A stretch of DNA of 64,000 bases from the NCBI RefSeq assembly GCF_047739745.1, contig NZ_JBLLVA010000008.1, positions 109,691-173,690 on the forward strand, given 5' to 3'. Made by a program: the position numbers and the translations under genes. The stretch's first letter is position 1. Every line of letters starts with the position of its first letter. The notes under the pieces were generated by a model, which saw only the letters and a program-made list of their open reading frames with translations, ran no database searches and had not been told where the DNA came from. The stretch comes from Pseudaminobacter sp047739745. GTDB taxonomy: Bacteria; Pseudomonadota; Alphaproteobacteria; Rhizobiales; Rhizobiaceae. Positions 34,072-42,396 of this stretch are shown here, piece after piece.

Positions 34072-35817
34072 TTAGCCGTCAAGGAAGCCGGCGAGCCGGA
34101 GCTGATATCGGCGACTGGCCGTCGTCGTTCTGGCAGTTTCTGCGGAATTGAGGCCGCCTGCGAGTGTCCAAAGGCCCATTTGGAAGGCCAGATAGCAAGG
34201 GGTCATCACCGTCACCAAACCACGCTCCACTGTCCGCCCGCTCTGTCGTTCGACAAGTTGGCAGAGCCGTGCAAGTTCGGCCGGCGACAGATCGTGCTCG
34301 ACCGCCGCTCCGGCGATATCCCAGGCGATATCCTGGCAGCCGACGAGATCGTGAGCCGAGCTGTGATCGAGCCCATCCACCTTCATGAGCCGGCCATCGC
34401 GCAGCCGCAGCCATTCCCAGGCATGCAGGCGGTTGTCGCTGTCGATCCTGTGAATTGAAAGATCGCCGGCAGCGCCGATGCGCCCGAAGAAAAGATTGAG
34501 CTGATCCGCGCGGTGGCCGCCGAGGGCCTGTTCTGTGTTGTGGCAAGCCATTTCGAACAGCGCCTGCAGACTGGCACCGCCATTGGCGGCGTCGAAGCCG
34601 GCACGCAGGCCAAGATACCGCCCAAGGCTGTCGATCAGCTGGTTCTTGTCGCATGTCCCAACCTCCAGCGCCGCGCCCTCGACCCAATGCTGGACAAGGA
34701 AGCCGTGGCAGAGGCCGGCGACTTCGGGCGCGAAGCCGGCCCGATGCAGCCTATGTGCCTTGTGCAGCTTGCGCTCACCCTCCGCACCGAGCCCGGAGAA
34801 CTTGGCAAGCCATTGCTTCCCGCCGGCGCGAGCCAGAAATTTACGGCGTTCCAATCGCGGGTCGGCCGGCGGCCACAGGTGCTCGCCGCGATAGCGCAGA
34901 TGCCGCCACGCGCCGCCGGAAATGTCCTGCAGCGGCTCGTCGAGCGGACCTATGAGATCGGTAATCCAGGTCTCCAGCCGATGTTCGCGGCTCGGCGATT
35001 GGGTCAGCGCTTCGTCGAACTCCACGACGTGGCGATGGCCGTGCGACCAGCGCCGGCGGTTCTCAGGGCTGGCCTGCGCGCCCGGACTTCCGCTGTGGCT
35101 GGGAAAGAAATGGATGCGCCGACCGGCAACGCCACGGCTTTCCAGCCAGTCGGCGACCGCGGCAAAAGAACTTCCCGACAGGCCGGGGCCTTCGTCGACA
35201 ATGGCGAAATCGCGCGTCGTGATTGCCGTCAGTTCCGTGGCGAGTTCGGGTCCGATGCTTACCTTGCGTCGAAACGGGTGGCCTGTCGGGCGCAGCGTAA
35301 CGGGCCGCCTTGCACCGAGCGCGGTTGCCACCATGGCGGCGAGGCCGGTGCCGATGCTGCGGATGCCGATGACGCAACAGTCCGAGCCGAGCGCCGAGGC
35401 TATCGCCGCGTCCAGGTAGGTCTCCGGATAGAGTGCGTAGAAGGCGTAGCCCTCCGGCCTCCTGACATCGAGAAGGCCGGAATAATCGAGTGCTTGCAGC
35501 AGTAGGCCGGCGGATGCCGGCACGGTCACCGGAGTGTGGAAACCGTCGCGCCATGACTGCTTGATTGCCGAGGCGATCGAAAGCAGCAGGCGGGCGCCGA
35601 TCTCCTGCCGATGCGAGCCGGCGTCGAAGCCGCGCTCCTTGAACTCGGCGTCGGCTATCGCCTGCACGAACGCGCCGGCCTCGATGAAGGCCCCGACCAG
35701 GGCGGCGTGGCGTTGCAGGCCGGGGGTCATCACCTCGATTTTGTTCAACGCCTCGGCAAGCGAGAGCCGCAGCGCTGAAGCGTTTTCCGTGCGTTCGATG
35801 TCGCCGTACACCAGCAT
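34072..35817 (-). CDS. Phosphoribosyltransferase-like protein fused to a phosphotransferase-like domain
   Basis: The 581-residue cytosolic protein reads as two parts. Residues 130-240 contain IGIRSIGTGLAAMV and FAIVDEGPGLSGSSFAAVADWL (204-217), which resemble the PRPP loop of type I phosphoribosyltransferases. Residues ~320-581 contain HAWEWLRLRDGRLMKVDGLDHSSAHDLVGCQDIAWDIAG, which suggests an aminoglycoside-phosphotransferase-like fold with metal-binding Asp. Both readings are by eye. It is transcribed opposite to the glycan operon but lies inside the cluster, beside inositol-phosphate synthase. A role in making or phosphorylating a ribosylated or cyclitol intermediate is speculative. Start has AGGGA upstream. 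Confidence 0.72.
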   Translation of the reverse strand: MLVYGDIERTENASALRLSLAEALNKIEVMTPGLQRHAALVGAFIEAGAFVQAIADAEFKERGFDAGSHRQEIGARLLLSIASAIKQSWRDGFHTPVTVPASAGLLLQALDYSGLLDVRRPEGYAFYALYPETYLDAAIASALGSDCCVIGIRSIGTGLAAMVATALGARRPVTLRPTGHPFRRKVSIGPELATELTAITTRDFAIVDEGPGLSGSSFAAVADWLESRGVAGRRIHFFPSHSGSPGAQASPENRRRWSHGHRHVVEFDEALTQSPSREHRLETWITDLIGPLDEPLQDISGGAWRHLRYRGEHLWPPADPRLERRKFLARAGGKQWLAKFSGLGAEGERKLHKAHRLHRAGFAPEVAGLCHGFLVQHWVEGAALEVGTCDKNQLIDSLGRYLGLRAGFDAANGGASLQALFEMACHNTEQALGGHRADQLNLFFGRIGAAGDLSIHRIDSDNRLHAWEWLRLRDGRLMKVDGLDHSSAHDLVGCQDIAWDIAGAAVEHDLSPAELARLCQLVERQSGRTVERGLVTVMTPCYLAFQMGLWTLAGGLNSAETARTTTASRRYQLRLAGFLDG

Positions 35818-35907
35818 GGTTTAGTCCCTACGGTTGTCGGATCCCGAACCCGGTCGAAGCGAAATTGATCCGTAGCCGGTGCCCGACGGAACCCCTGGGC
35901 AGCAAAG

Positions 35908-35932
35908 GGAACAATAGCTTTGTCGGCTGGTT
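35908..35932 (+). promoter_or_regulatory. EcfG-type promoter for inositol-phosphate-synthase operon
   Basis: GGAAC (35908-35912), 16 bases and GGTT (35929-35932), 43 bases before the ATG at 35975. Confidence 0.75.
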
Positions 35933-35974
35933 AGGCCCGGGAACTTACCTCCGGGCAGATAGTGGGAAATCCAG

Positions 35975-37078
35975 ATGACATCCAAAACCGTTCGCATCGG
36001 CATTGTCGGGGTGGGAAACTGCGCGTCCTCGCTGGTCCAGGGCTTGACCTATTATCGCGACGCCAATGGCAATGAGCCGGTCCCCGGTTTGATGAATGTC
36101 GAACTCGGCGGATATCATGTGCGCGATGTAGAGGTCGCGTGCGCTTTCGATGTCGCCTCGAGCAAGGTCGGTCGCGACGTGGCCGAAGCGATCTATGCGC
36201 CGCCCAACAACACCCATCGTTTCGCGGAGGTGGAGCGAACCGGCGTGCGGGTCGCGCGCGGCAACACTCTGGATGGCATCGGCAAATATCTGCTCGACGA
36301 GATAGAAGAAGCCGACGAGCCGGTGGCCGATGTTACCGATATCCTTGATCGCAGCAGAACCGACGTGCTCGTCTCCTACCTTCCGGTGGGCTCGCAACGC
36401 GCCACCGAGTGGTATGCCGAACGGGCCCTGGAAGCCGGTTGCGCCTTCGTCAATTGCATTCCGGTTTTCATCGCCTCATCGGCGCCATGGCGCGAGCGTT
36501 TCGAGCAGCGCGGCCTGCCCTTGATCGGCGACGACATAAAAAGCCAGGTCGGCGCCACCATCGTCCATCGCCAACTCGTCAACCTTTTTCGCGAGCGCGG
36601 CGTGCGGGTCGACCGGACCTATCAGCTCAATTTCGGCGGCAACACCGATTTCCTGAACATGCTGGAGCGGGAACGCCTGGAATCGAAGAAGATCTCCAAG
36701 ACCCGATCGGTCACGAGCCAGCTCGATATGCCCTTGGCGCCCGAAAACGTCCATGTCGGACCAAGCGACCATGTTCCGTGGCTCACCGACCGAAAATGGG
36801 CCTATATTCGCTTGGAAGGTACCACCTTCGGCGGGGTGCCGCTCAATGCCGAACTCAAGCTCGAAGTGTGGGACTCGCCGAATTCGGCTGGCGTGGTCAT
36901 CGATGCGGTGCGCTGCGCCAAGCTGGCGCTCGACCGCGGTCTTTCCGGCGCTCTGGTCGGCCCCTCAAGCTATTTCATGAAGTCGCCGCCCGAACAGTTC
37001 ATCGATGCCGTGGCGCGCGAGCGGACGCTGGAATTCATAGCAGGAAAAAGCCAAACGGGGCGTGGCGCGCACCAGTGA
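35975..37078 (+). CDS. ino1: Myo-inositol-1-phosphate synthase
   Basis: The enzyme isomerises glucose 6-phosphate to inositol 1-phosphate with bound NAD, in the cytosol. The 367-residue protein has the NAD motif GIVGVGNCASSLVQGL, INCIPVFIAS-type substrate residues (FVNCIPVF), and the signature LNFGGNTDFLNM with DDIKSQVGAT. Its length and NCASSL motif fit the short actinobacterial/archaeal type. De novo inositol synthesis is unusual in rhizobia, which mostly take up inositol. The gene overlaps the histidine phosphatase by four bases, suggesting production of free inositol. Confidence 0.93.
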   Translation: MTSKTVRIGIVGVGNCASSLVQGLTYYRDANGNEPVPGLMNVELGGYHVRDVEVACAFDVASSKVGRDVAEAIYAPPNNTHRFAEVERTGVRVARGNTLDGIGKYLLDEIEEADEPVADVTDILDRSRTDVLVSYLPVGSQRATEWYAERALEAGCAFVNCIPVFIASSAPWRERFEQRGLPLIGDDIKSQVGATIVHRQLVNLFRERGVRVDRTYQLNFGGNTDFLNMLERERLESKKISKTRSVTSQLDMPLAPENVHVGPSDHVPWLTDRKWAYIRLEGTTFGGVPLNAELKLEVWDSPNSAGVVIDAVRCAKLALDRGLSGALVGPSSYFMKSPPEQFIDAVARERTLEFIAGKSQTGRGAHQ

Positions 37079-37674
37079 CCACCACTTTCTTTCTCATCCG
37101 CCATGCGGCTCACGACATGTTCGACGATCGGCTGGTCGGGCGGTCGGAGGGTGTTTGCCTGAGCGAGGCGGGGATGGGGCAAGCCATCCTCCTGGCCGAG
37201 CGCATGCGCCGCGAACGCTTCGACAGCGTGGTTTCGAGCCCGCGTGAGCGTACCTGCGAAACAGCCTCGGTGATCGCCGCTGCCTGCGGCATAGGCGGCG
37301 TCGAGATCGATCCGGATCTGGACGAGGTCGATTTCGGCGAGTGGTCCGGCAAGACCTTCGAGGAGCTAAGCCTTGATCCGCGCTGGCAGCATTGGAACGA
37401 CGAACGGGGCTTGGCGAGCACGCCGGCAGGCGAAACCATGCAGAATGTCCAGCACCGGGTGGTCTGCTGCATGGACAGGCTCGCCAAGACCAACCGCAAT
37501 CGGGCCCTCGTTCTCGTCAGCCATGCCGAGGTGATCAAGGCAGCGGTGTGCCACTATCTCGGGCTGCCTCTCGACAACTGGTTCCGCTTCGACGTCGCTC
37601 CGGCCTCGATCACCACGGTTGTGACGGGAGGCTGGGGCGGAAAACTGATCGGCCTCAACGAGCCGGTTGCCTGA
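37075..37674 (+). CDS. Histidine phosphatase family protein
   Basis: The 199-residue protein has the RHA variant of the catalytic RHG motif (FFLIRHAAHD, residues 4-13) and the second His in LVLVSHAEVIKAAVCHYLG, with SSPRERTCETA in between. This is the phosphoglycerate-mutase-like/cobC-type branch. Coupled translation (GTGA overlap) with inositol-phosphate synthase suggests that it may release inositol from inositol phosphate, which classically needs an IMPase-type enzyme. That link is inferred only from position. Confidence 0.88.
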   Translation: MTTTFFLIRHAAHDMFDDRLVGRSEGVCLSEAGMGQAILLAERMRRERFDSVVSSPRERTCETASVIAAACGIGGVEIDPDLDEVDFGEWSGKTFEELSLDPRWQHWNDERGLASTPAGETMQNVQHRVVCCMDRLAKTNRNRALVLVSHAEVIKAAVCHYLGLPLDNWFRFDVAPASITTVVTGGWGGKLIGLNEPVA

Positions 37675-37722
37675 CCGCAACCGGCCGCGGGTGCGGGCGG
37701 CCGCAGCGAAAGGATAGTCTGC

Positions 37723-38478
37723 ATGCAGCTTTCCAGCAGTGAGATACGCCGCCAGGTCGAAGCGCTCGGTCCGTGGTTTCACAATATCGATCTTGCCGGC
37801 GTCGAAACCGCACCGGGCCATTTCCTCGGCAACTACCCCTATGTGAAATGGCGGAAATTTGCCGACGCTATCCCAGCCGACCTGACCGGACGCACCGTGC
37901 TCGACATCGGATGCAATGCCGGCTTCTACTCCATCGAAATGAAGCGCCGGCGCGCCGAGCGCGTGGTCGGAATCGACTTCGACGATGCGTATTTGGCCCA
38001 GGCCCGCTTCGCCGCTTCTGTCGCCGGCGTCGAGATCGAGTTTCGACGGCTGTCGGTCTACGACCTGGGCCTGCTCGGGGAGAAGTTCGACGTCGTTTTG
38101 TTCATGGGCGTTCTCTACCATCTGCGCCACCCGCTCCTGGCGCTCGACATCATCCGCGACTACGTGGCAGGCGACATGCTGGTGTTCCAGTCGATGCAGC
38201 GCGGCAGCGATGCGGTGACCGTCGTCGAAGCGAACTACCCCTTTTGGGAACGGGAACATTTCGACGAGCCCGGATTTCCAAAGCTTCACTTCGTCGAGCA
38301 TCGATATGCCGACGATCCGACCAATTGGTGGATACCGAACCGCGCCTGCGTGGAGGCGATGCTGAGGAGCGCCGGCTTCAGCATCATCAGCCGCCCCGAA
38401 GACGAGGTCTATATTTGCGGGCTTGCCGAAGTACCGGATGGTTGTGGCCTGCCCGGCGCGACGACGAGGCAGGCATGA
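37723..38478 (+). CDS. SAM-dependent methyltransferase (TIGR04290-like)
   Basis: The 251-residue class I methyltransferase has the SAM motif VLDIGCNAGFYSIEM, the acidic VGIDFDD at strand two, and VVLFMGVLYHLRHPLLAL. The sequence resembles a family I recall as TIGR04290, a partner of the B12-radical-SAM cluster; this is unverified. Probable substrate is a hydroxyl of a sugar or cyclitol. It is 48 bases after the phosphatase and overlaps the glycosidase gene by four bases, so it belongs to the operon that starts at 35975. Confidence 0.87.
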   Translation: MQLSSSEIRRQVEALGPWFHNIDLAGVETAPGHFLGNYPYVKWRKFADAIPADLTGRTVLDIGCNAGFYSIEMKRRRAERVVGIDFDDAYLAQARFAASVAGVEIEFRRLSVYDLGLLGEKFDVVLFMGVLYHLRHPLLALDIIRDYVAGDMLVFQSMQRGSDAVTVVEANYPFWEREHFDEPGFPKLHFVEHRYADDPTNWWIPNRACVEAMLRSAGFSIISRPEDEVYICGLAEVPDGCGLPGATTRQA

Positions 38479-39401
38479 TCGAAGCAGCGATGATATGGAA
38501 CGAGCCCAATAACAAATCGCATTGGGACCCGGAGCTCGACGCGGAATGGCTCCGCTTTTCGGAAATGGCCATTCTGGCCGCTGATGCGATTGCTCACGAA
38601 AATCCCCGCCTGACGAAAGTGCTGGGCGGCATTTCGCCGATCGATCCGGCGTTCATCGGCCGCATGTCCGCTCACGGCGTGCTGGATCATGTCGATGCCG
38701 TTGCGGTGCACGGCTTTCCGCTCGACTGGAACTTGTGGCAGATTCACGAATGGCCGGCCAAGCTCGAAGAAATCCGCGCCGTCACCGACCTGCCGGTATG
38801 GGTGAGCGAAGTCGGCGTCTCGAGCTTCGGTGCGGAAGAAGTGCAGCTCTGGGGATTGCAGCGCACGGCCGAACTGCTGGTCGGCAAGTCGCCGCGCATC
38901 CAATGGTACAGTCTCTATGACCTGCCGAGCACCTGGGAGGCGACGACGCGCCATCGGGAGGCGGAGGGCTCGTCCTACTACCGGCACTTCCATATGGGCC
39001 TGTTGCGGGAAGACGGCTCGCCGAAGCCCGCACTCGATCGGTTCGCGCGCTACACGCCTGACATCGGCATCGTGCAGTGGTTCCATTTCGAGGACCACCG
39101 GCTGGACGACGCTGTCGGATGGCTGAAGCGTCTCGGTGTGAAGTCGCTACGAACCGGCCTCTCCTGGGCCGACAGCTTTCGGCCGAATGCGCTCGGCTGG
39201 TTCGATCGCCAGATGGAGGCGCTCGCCGATTTCGATGTGACCGTAACCTTCTGCTTCACTCCCGAACATCGCGGATTGATGCCCCACCATACAAGCCCGC
39301 CGCTGGTTCCCGAGGAGTTTGCGCAATTCTGCGCGGAAATGATTCGGCGATATGCCGGGTCTGGACTGGATGCGGCCGGGTTGCGGCACCCGGCGGCCTG
39401 A
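38475..39401 (+). CDS. Clan GH-A glycosidase-like protein with permuted order
   Basis: The 308-residue protein starts with IWNEPNNKSHWDP, holding the acid/base Glu10, and continues to the nucleophile Glu112 in WVSEVGVSS. Both are hallmarks of clan GH-A (GH39/GH5-like, e.g. beta-xylosidases). From residue ~195 a segment looks like the first half of such a barrel: IVQWFHFEDHRLDDAVGWLKRLGVKSLRTGLSWAD. In a normal enzyme this part precedes the WNEP motif, so the gene appears circularly permuted. It has no signal peptide. It may trim or transfer a glycosyl unit on the cluster product. Confidence 0.78.
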   Translation: MIEAAMIWNEPNNKSHWDPELDAEWLRFSEMAILAADAIAHENPRLTKVLGGISPIDPAFIGRMSAHGVLDHVDAVAVHGFPLDWNLWQIHEWPAKLEEIRAVTDLPVWVSEVGVSSFGAEEVQLWGLQRTAELLVGKSPRIQWYSLYDLPSTWEATTRHREAEGSSYYRHFHMGLLREDGSPKPALDRFARYTPDIGIVQWFHFEDHRLDDAVGWLKRLGVKSLRTGLSWADSFRPNALGWFDRQMEALADFDVTVTFCFTPEHRGLMPHHTSPPLVPEEFAQFCAEMIRRYAGSGLDAAGLRHPAA

Positions 39402-39522
39402 AGGGGGCGCTTTGTCCAGCGTTCAGGTCCCCGCAAGCATATTTCAGGCTCTCTATTGCAAATTTCCGCGACTCCACCGATCTTTGCAATGAAGGGCTTT
39501 AACCTATGTTATGGGGCTTTGG

Positions 39523-39714
39523 ATGCCGCGATCGAGCACCGATGTTGAACTGCCGAATGAAGCCGGTCCGCTCGAGCCTGCGCTTCTCGACCTGGAAATT
39601 CGCATGCTCCTGACCGAGATCGAAAGAGAGAAGACTCCCAACAGGCTTCTCGTCTTGGCCGAGCAACTGCAGGGGGCCCTTGCCGCCAAAAGGCAGCGTT
39701 CGAGCCCCAATTGA
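39523..39714 (+). CDS. Small acidic helical protein, 63 aa
   Basis: The sequence has one strong amphipathic helix, LDLEIRMLLTEIEREKTPNRLLVLAEQLQGAL, with a Pro-rich N-terminus. It ends one base before the stop of the convergent ECF sigma gene. An ATG at 39511 would add four residues; 39523 has GGGG at suitable spacing. I recognise no family. Small helical proteins beside ECF sigma genes can be anti-sigma-like, but nothing here proves it. Confidence 0.6.
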   Translation: MPRSSTDVELPNEAGPLEPALLDLEIRMLLTEIEREKTPNRLLVLAEQLQGALAAKRQRSSPN

Positions 39715-39715
39715 G

Positions 39716-40297
39716 TCACCGTCGACTGGCGCTGTGCGTTGCCGGCGCCGTTGAGACGACGGACGTTTCGAAGAGCGTCTGTAGTGACTTTTCCCCGAGT
39801 TCATCGAGAAGCCTCAGACGCGCGCGGCTAAGTCTGCTCTTGACGGTTCCGACCGCGCATCCGCAGATGCCGGCCGTGTCTTCGTAGCTCGTTCCAAGCA
39901 CGCCGATCAGCACAAGGACCTCTCTTTGTTGCTGGGGCAGCCGCTGGATCGCATGTTTGAGTTCCAGCGCCCGGATGGACCATTCCTGCGAAGCCATCAT
40001 CACAGGCTTTCCCGAAATACAGTCGATACGACCGGGAGCCTCTCGCATGTAGGATTTGATGCGAGTGTAGAATGTATTGCGCATGATGGTGAATAGCCAG
40101 GATTTGAGACTTGTGCCCGGCGAGAACTGATCTATCGCGGCAAGTCCTTTTGTCAGGGTTTCTTGTACAAGATCGTCAGCGTCGGAAACTTCGTGACAGA
40201 AGGTGCGGGCAAAGGCACGAAGTGCCGGAATCAAGCTGACGATCTCGTCGTCGGAATCGCGTTGTCGACTCCGATCAGCTTTCCGCGGCGGCCGCAT
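39716..40297 (-). CDS. ECF-family RNA polymerase sigma factor
   Basis: The 193-residue protein has region 2 (ADDLVQETLTKGLAAIDQFSPGTSLKSWLFTIMRN) and region 4 (RLPQQQREVLVLIGVLGTSYEDTAGICGCAVGTVKSRLSRAR). It is an ECF sigma factor with no extra C-terminal domain. It resembles rhizobial ECF proteins under or parallel to the EcfG response, but I do not place it firmly in ECF15. ATG 40297 has GGGAGG upstream. Its own promoter carries a GGAAC-N16-CGTT site that overlaps an oppositely directed one, so it is probably induced by, or feeds back on, the general-stress system. No NepR/PhyR gene is in the window. Confidence 0.92.
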   Translation of the reverse strand: MRPPRKADRSRQRDSDDEIVSLIPALRAFARTFCHEVSDADDLVQETLTKGLAAIDQFSPGTSLKSWLFTIMRNTFYTRIKSYMREAPGRIDCISGKPVMMASQEWSIRALELKHAIQRLPQQQREVLVLIGVLGTSYEDTAGICGCAVGTVKSRLSRARLRLLDELGEKSLQTLFETSVVSTAPATHSASRR

Positions 40298-40355
40298 TAT
40301 AGCAGTGCCTCCCTTCAATAGTTTATAGCGCTGAATGGCTCGAAGAAGCGTCAGA

Positions 40356-40380
40356 GGAACGAGGTGAAGCCTCAATGGTT
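40356..40380 (+). promoter_or_regulatory. EcfG-type promoter, plus strand, for zinc alcohol dehydrogenase
   Basis: GGAAC (40356-40360), 16 bases and GGTT (40377-40380). It overlaps the minus-strand site at 40358-40382. The gene start is 131 bases downstream. Confidence 0.7.
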
Positions 40381-40382
40381 CC
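40358..40382 (-). promoter_or_regulatory. EcfG-type promoter, minus strand, for the ECF sigma gene
   Basis: Minus-strand GGAAC (40382-40378), 16 bases and CGTT (40361-40358), 61 bases before the sigma-factor start. It shares nearly all its bases with the plus-strand site. Confidence 0.7.
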
Positions 40383-40510
40383 CGGCCTCCAAGCAACATT
40401 CCTTCGACCCTCTTCACCCTTCCATCGAGGACGGAACCTTTTCAGGCAGTGGAGGTTCGGGGCGTCTTCAGACGGTGGCCGCCCCCCTCAACGCGACGGG
40501 AGAAGGAAAA

Positions 40511-41692
40511 ATGAAGGCCTTGGTTTGGCACGGCACGAAGGACATCCGTTGCGAGGAAGTACCGGACCCGCAAATAGAGCAGCCTCGCGATGCAATCGTC
40601 CGCGTCACCAGCTGCGCCATCTGCGGCTCCGATCTCCATCTCTATGACGGCTACAATCCCGCAATGAAAAGCGGCGACATCATGGGCCATGAATTCATGG
40701 GCGAGGTCATGGAGGTCGGCGCCGGCAACAAGCGTCTCAAGACAGGCGATCGCGTCGTGGTGCCCTTCACCATCGCTTGCGGGGAATGCGAACAATGCCG
40801 CCGCGGCTATTTCTCCGTTTGCGAACGATCCAACCGCAAGCGCGATCTGGCGGAAAAGGCTTTCGGCCATTCGACCGCCGGGCTGTTCGGTTACTCGCAC
40901 CTGACCGGCGGTTATCCGGGTGGCCAGGCCGAGTATGTTCGGGTGCCATATGCCGACGTCACCCCTGTGAAGGTGCCGGATACTTTGACAGACGAACAGG
41001 CCCTGTTCCTGGGCGACATATTTCCGACCGGCTGGCAGGCGGCGATTCAGTGCGACATCCAGCCGACGGACACCGTCGCCATATGGGGCTGCGGTCCGGT
41101 CGGCCAGATGACGATCCGCAGCGCGATCCTGCTTGGCGCAAAGCGGGTGATCGCGATCGACAATGTTCCCGAGCGCCTCGAAATGGCGCGAGCCGGCGGC
41201 GCCGACACCATCGACTTCGCCGAAGAGGACGTCGTCGACCGGCTCAACGAGATGACCGACCGCAAGGGCCCGGAGAAATGTATCGATGCGGTCGGCATGG
41301 AGGCGCATGCCACCTCATCGCTCGATGCCTTTTACGACCGCGTGAAGCAGGCAATGATGCTGGAGAGCGATCGCGTTCATGTCCTGCGCGAGATGATTTA
41401 TGTCTGTCGCCCGGCCGGCGTGCTTTCCGTTCCCGGCGTCTATAGCGGCCTTTCCGACAAGATTCCGCTCGGCGCCCTAATGAACAAGGGGTTGACCGTG
41501 CGCACCGGCCAGACCCACGTCAATCGCTGGACCGACGATCTCCTCCGACGCATCGAGGAGGGGCAGATCGATCCCTCTTTCGTCATCACCCACACGACCT
41601 CGCTGGACGAAGGCCCGGCGATGTACAAGACGTTCCGCGACAAGGAGGACGGCTGCGTGAAGGTGGTCCTCAAGCCGCAAGCGAGGCCCTAG
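40511..41692 (+). CDS. Zinc-dependent alcohol/formaldehyde dehydrogenase-like protein
   Basis: The 393-residue MDR-family enzyme has catalytic-zinc ligands in CAICGSDLHLYDG and GHEFMGEV, and structural-zinc cysteines in CGECEQCRRGYFSVCERS. The nucleotide site is IWGCGPVGQMTIRSAILLGA. The long insert resembles glutathione-independent formaldehyde dehydrogenases, though the substrate is not certain. ATG 40511 follows AAGG. It is probably co-transcribed with the membrane protein 12 bases downstream and controlled by the bidirectional stress promoter. Confidence 0.92.
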   Translation: MKALVWHGTKDIRCEEVPDPQIEQPRDAIVRVTSCAICGSDLHLYDGYNPAMKSGDIMGHEFMGEVMEVGAGNKRLKTGDRVVVPFTIACGECEQCRRGYFSVCERSNRKRDLAEKAFGHSTAGLFGYSHLTGGYPGGQAEYVRVPYADVTPVKVPDTLTDEQALFLGDIFPTGWQAAIQCDIQPTDTVAIWGCGPVGQMTIRSAILLGAKRVIAIDNVPERLEMARAGGADTIDFAEEDVVDRLNEMTDRKGPEKCIDAVGMEAHATSSLDAFYDRVKQAMMLESDRVHVLREMIYVCRPAGVLSVPGVYSGLSDKIPLGALMNKGLTVRTGQTHVNRWTDDLLRRIEEGQIDPSFVITHTTSLDEGPAMYKTFRDKEDGCVKVVLKPQARP

Positions 41693-41703
41693 GAGGGGCG
41701 AGA

Positions 41704-42231
41704 ATGTTCCAGAGCAGGAAATCGACCGTAGGGGACGCCTCCGGCTTGCAGCTTGCGCGTGCGCTCGGATGGTTGTCGATCGGGCTCGGTGCGATCGAAA
41801 TACTGGCGCCCGGCACACTTGCACGTGTCTTGGAAACGCCGCGCCAGCGAAAGCTCTTTCGCATTTTCGGCTTTCGCGAAGTTGCAAACGGATTGGCCGT
41901 GCTGCTGTCGTCGCGTCCGACGCCCTGGATTTGGGGCAGGGTCGCGGGAGACGTCCTCGATATCGCTGCCCTCGCGGCCGGCGGCAGGTCCGCCAGGCGT
42001 CGTCCGGCGGTCGGCATCACTTTCCTCGCCTTGGCAGGGGTGACTGCGCTGGACGTGTTCTGCGCCTGCAAGCTCTCCACCGCCAGGAAGCCGATATCCA
42101 GCTTGCGCCACAGATATCGTGCACGATCGGGCTTTCAAGGCAGTGCTGGAGCCGCTCGCGGGAGCGCCGCCAGCGTCGAGGTTCCGGGCGATTTGAAGAT
42201 TCCATCGGCGTTGCGGCCATGGGCGGTCTAG
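41704..42231 (+). CDS. Membrane protein, conserved in rhizobia
   Basis: The 175-residue protein has ARALGWLSIGLGAIEILAPGTLARV, then a FRIFGFREVANGLAVLL segment and a helix pair (WIWGRVAGDVLDIAALAA, VGITFLALAGVTALDVFCA). The basic tail of about 50 residues is unlike the rest. Similar N-terminal halves are found fused to SRPBCC-type domains in other rhizobia; here none is present. Strong ribosome site AGGAGGGG. The function is unknown. Confidence 0.82.
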   Translation: MFQSRKSTVGDASGLQLARALGWLSIGLGAIEILAPGTLARVLETPRQRKLFRIFGFREVANGLAVLLSSRPTPWIWGRVAGDVLDIAALAAGGRSARRRPAVGITFLALAGVTALDVFCACKLSTARKPISSLRHRYRARSGFQGSAGAARGSAASVEVPGDLKIPSALRPWAV

Positions 42232-42318
42232 GAAAGTCCCTTCACCGCAGGGACGCAACCAAATCTGCGGAGCGTCGTTGTGCTGCTGCTTCCCAAAGGG
42301 GGAGTGCTCGAAGCAGTG

Positions 42319-42353
42319 AAGGCTTGCCGCCCTGAGGGGCGGCGGCCTTTTTA
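42319..42353 (+). terminator. Rho-independent terminator
   Basis: GCCGCCC pairs with GGGCGGC across a four-base loop, extended by AAGGC/GGCC-type outer pairs and followed by TTTTTAT. It closes the alcohol-dehydrogenase operon; the 42232-42318 gap has no gene I can support. Confidence 0.8.
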
Positions 42354-42396
42354 TCGCGCGCTCTGGGGCGCTTGCTCACCACGGGAGACCGAGACA

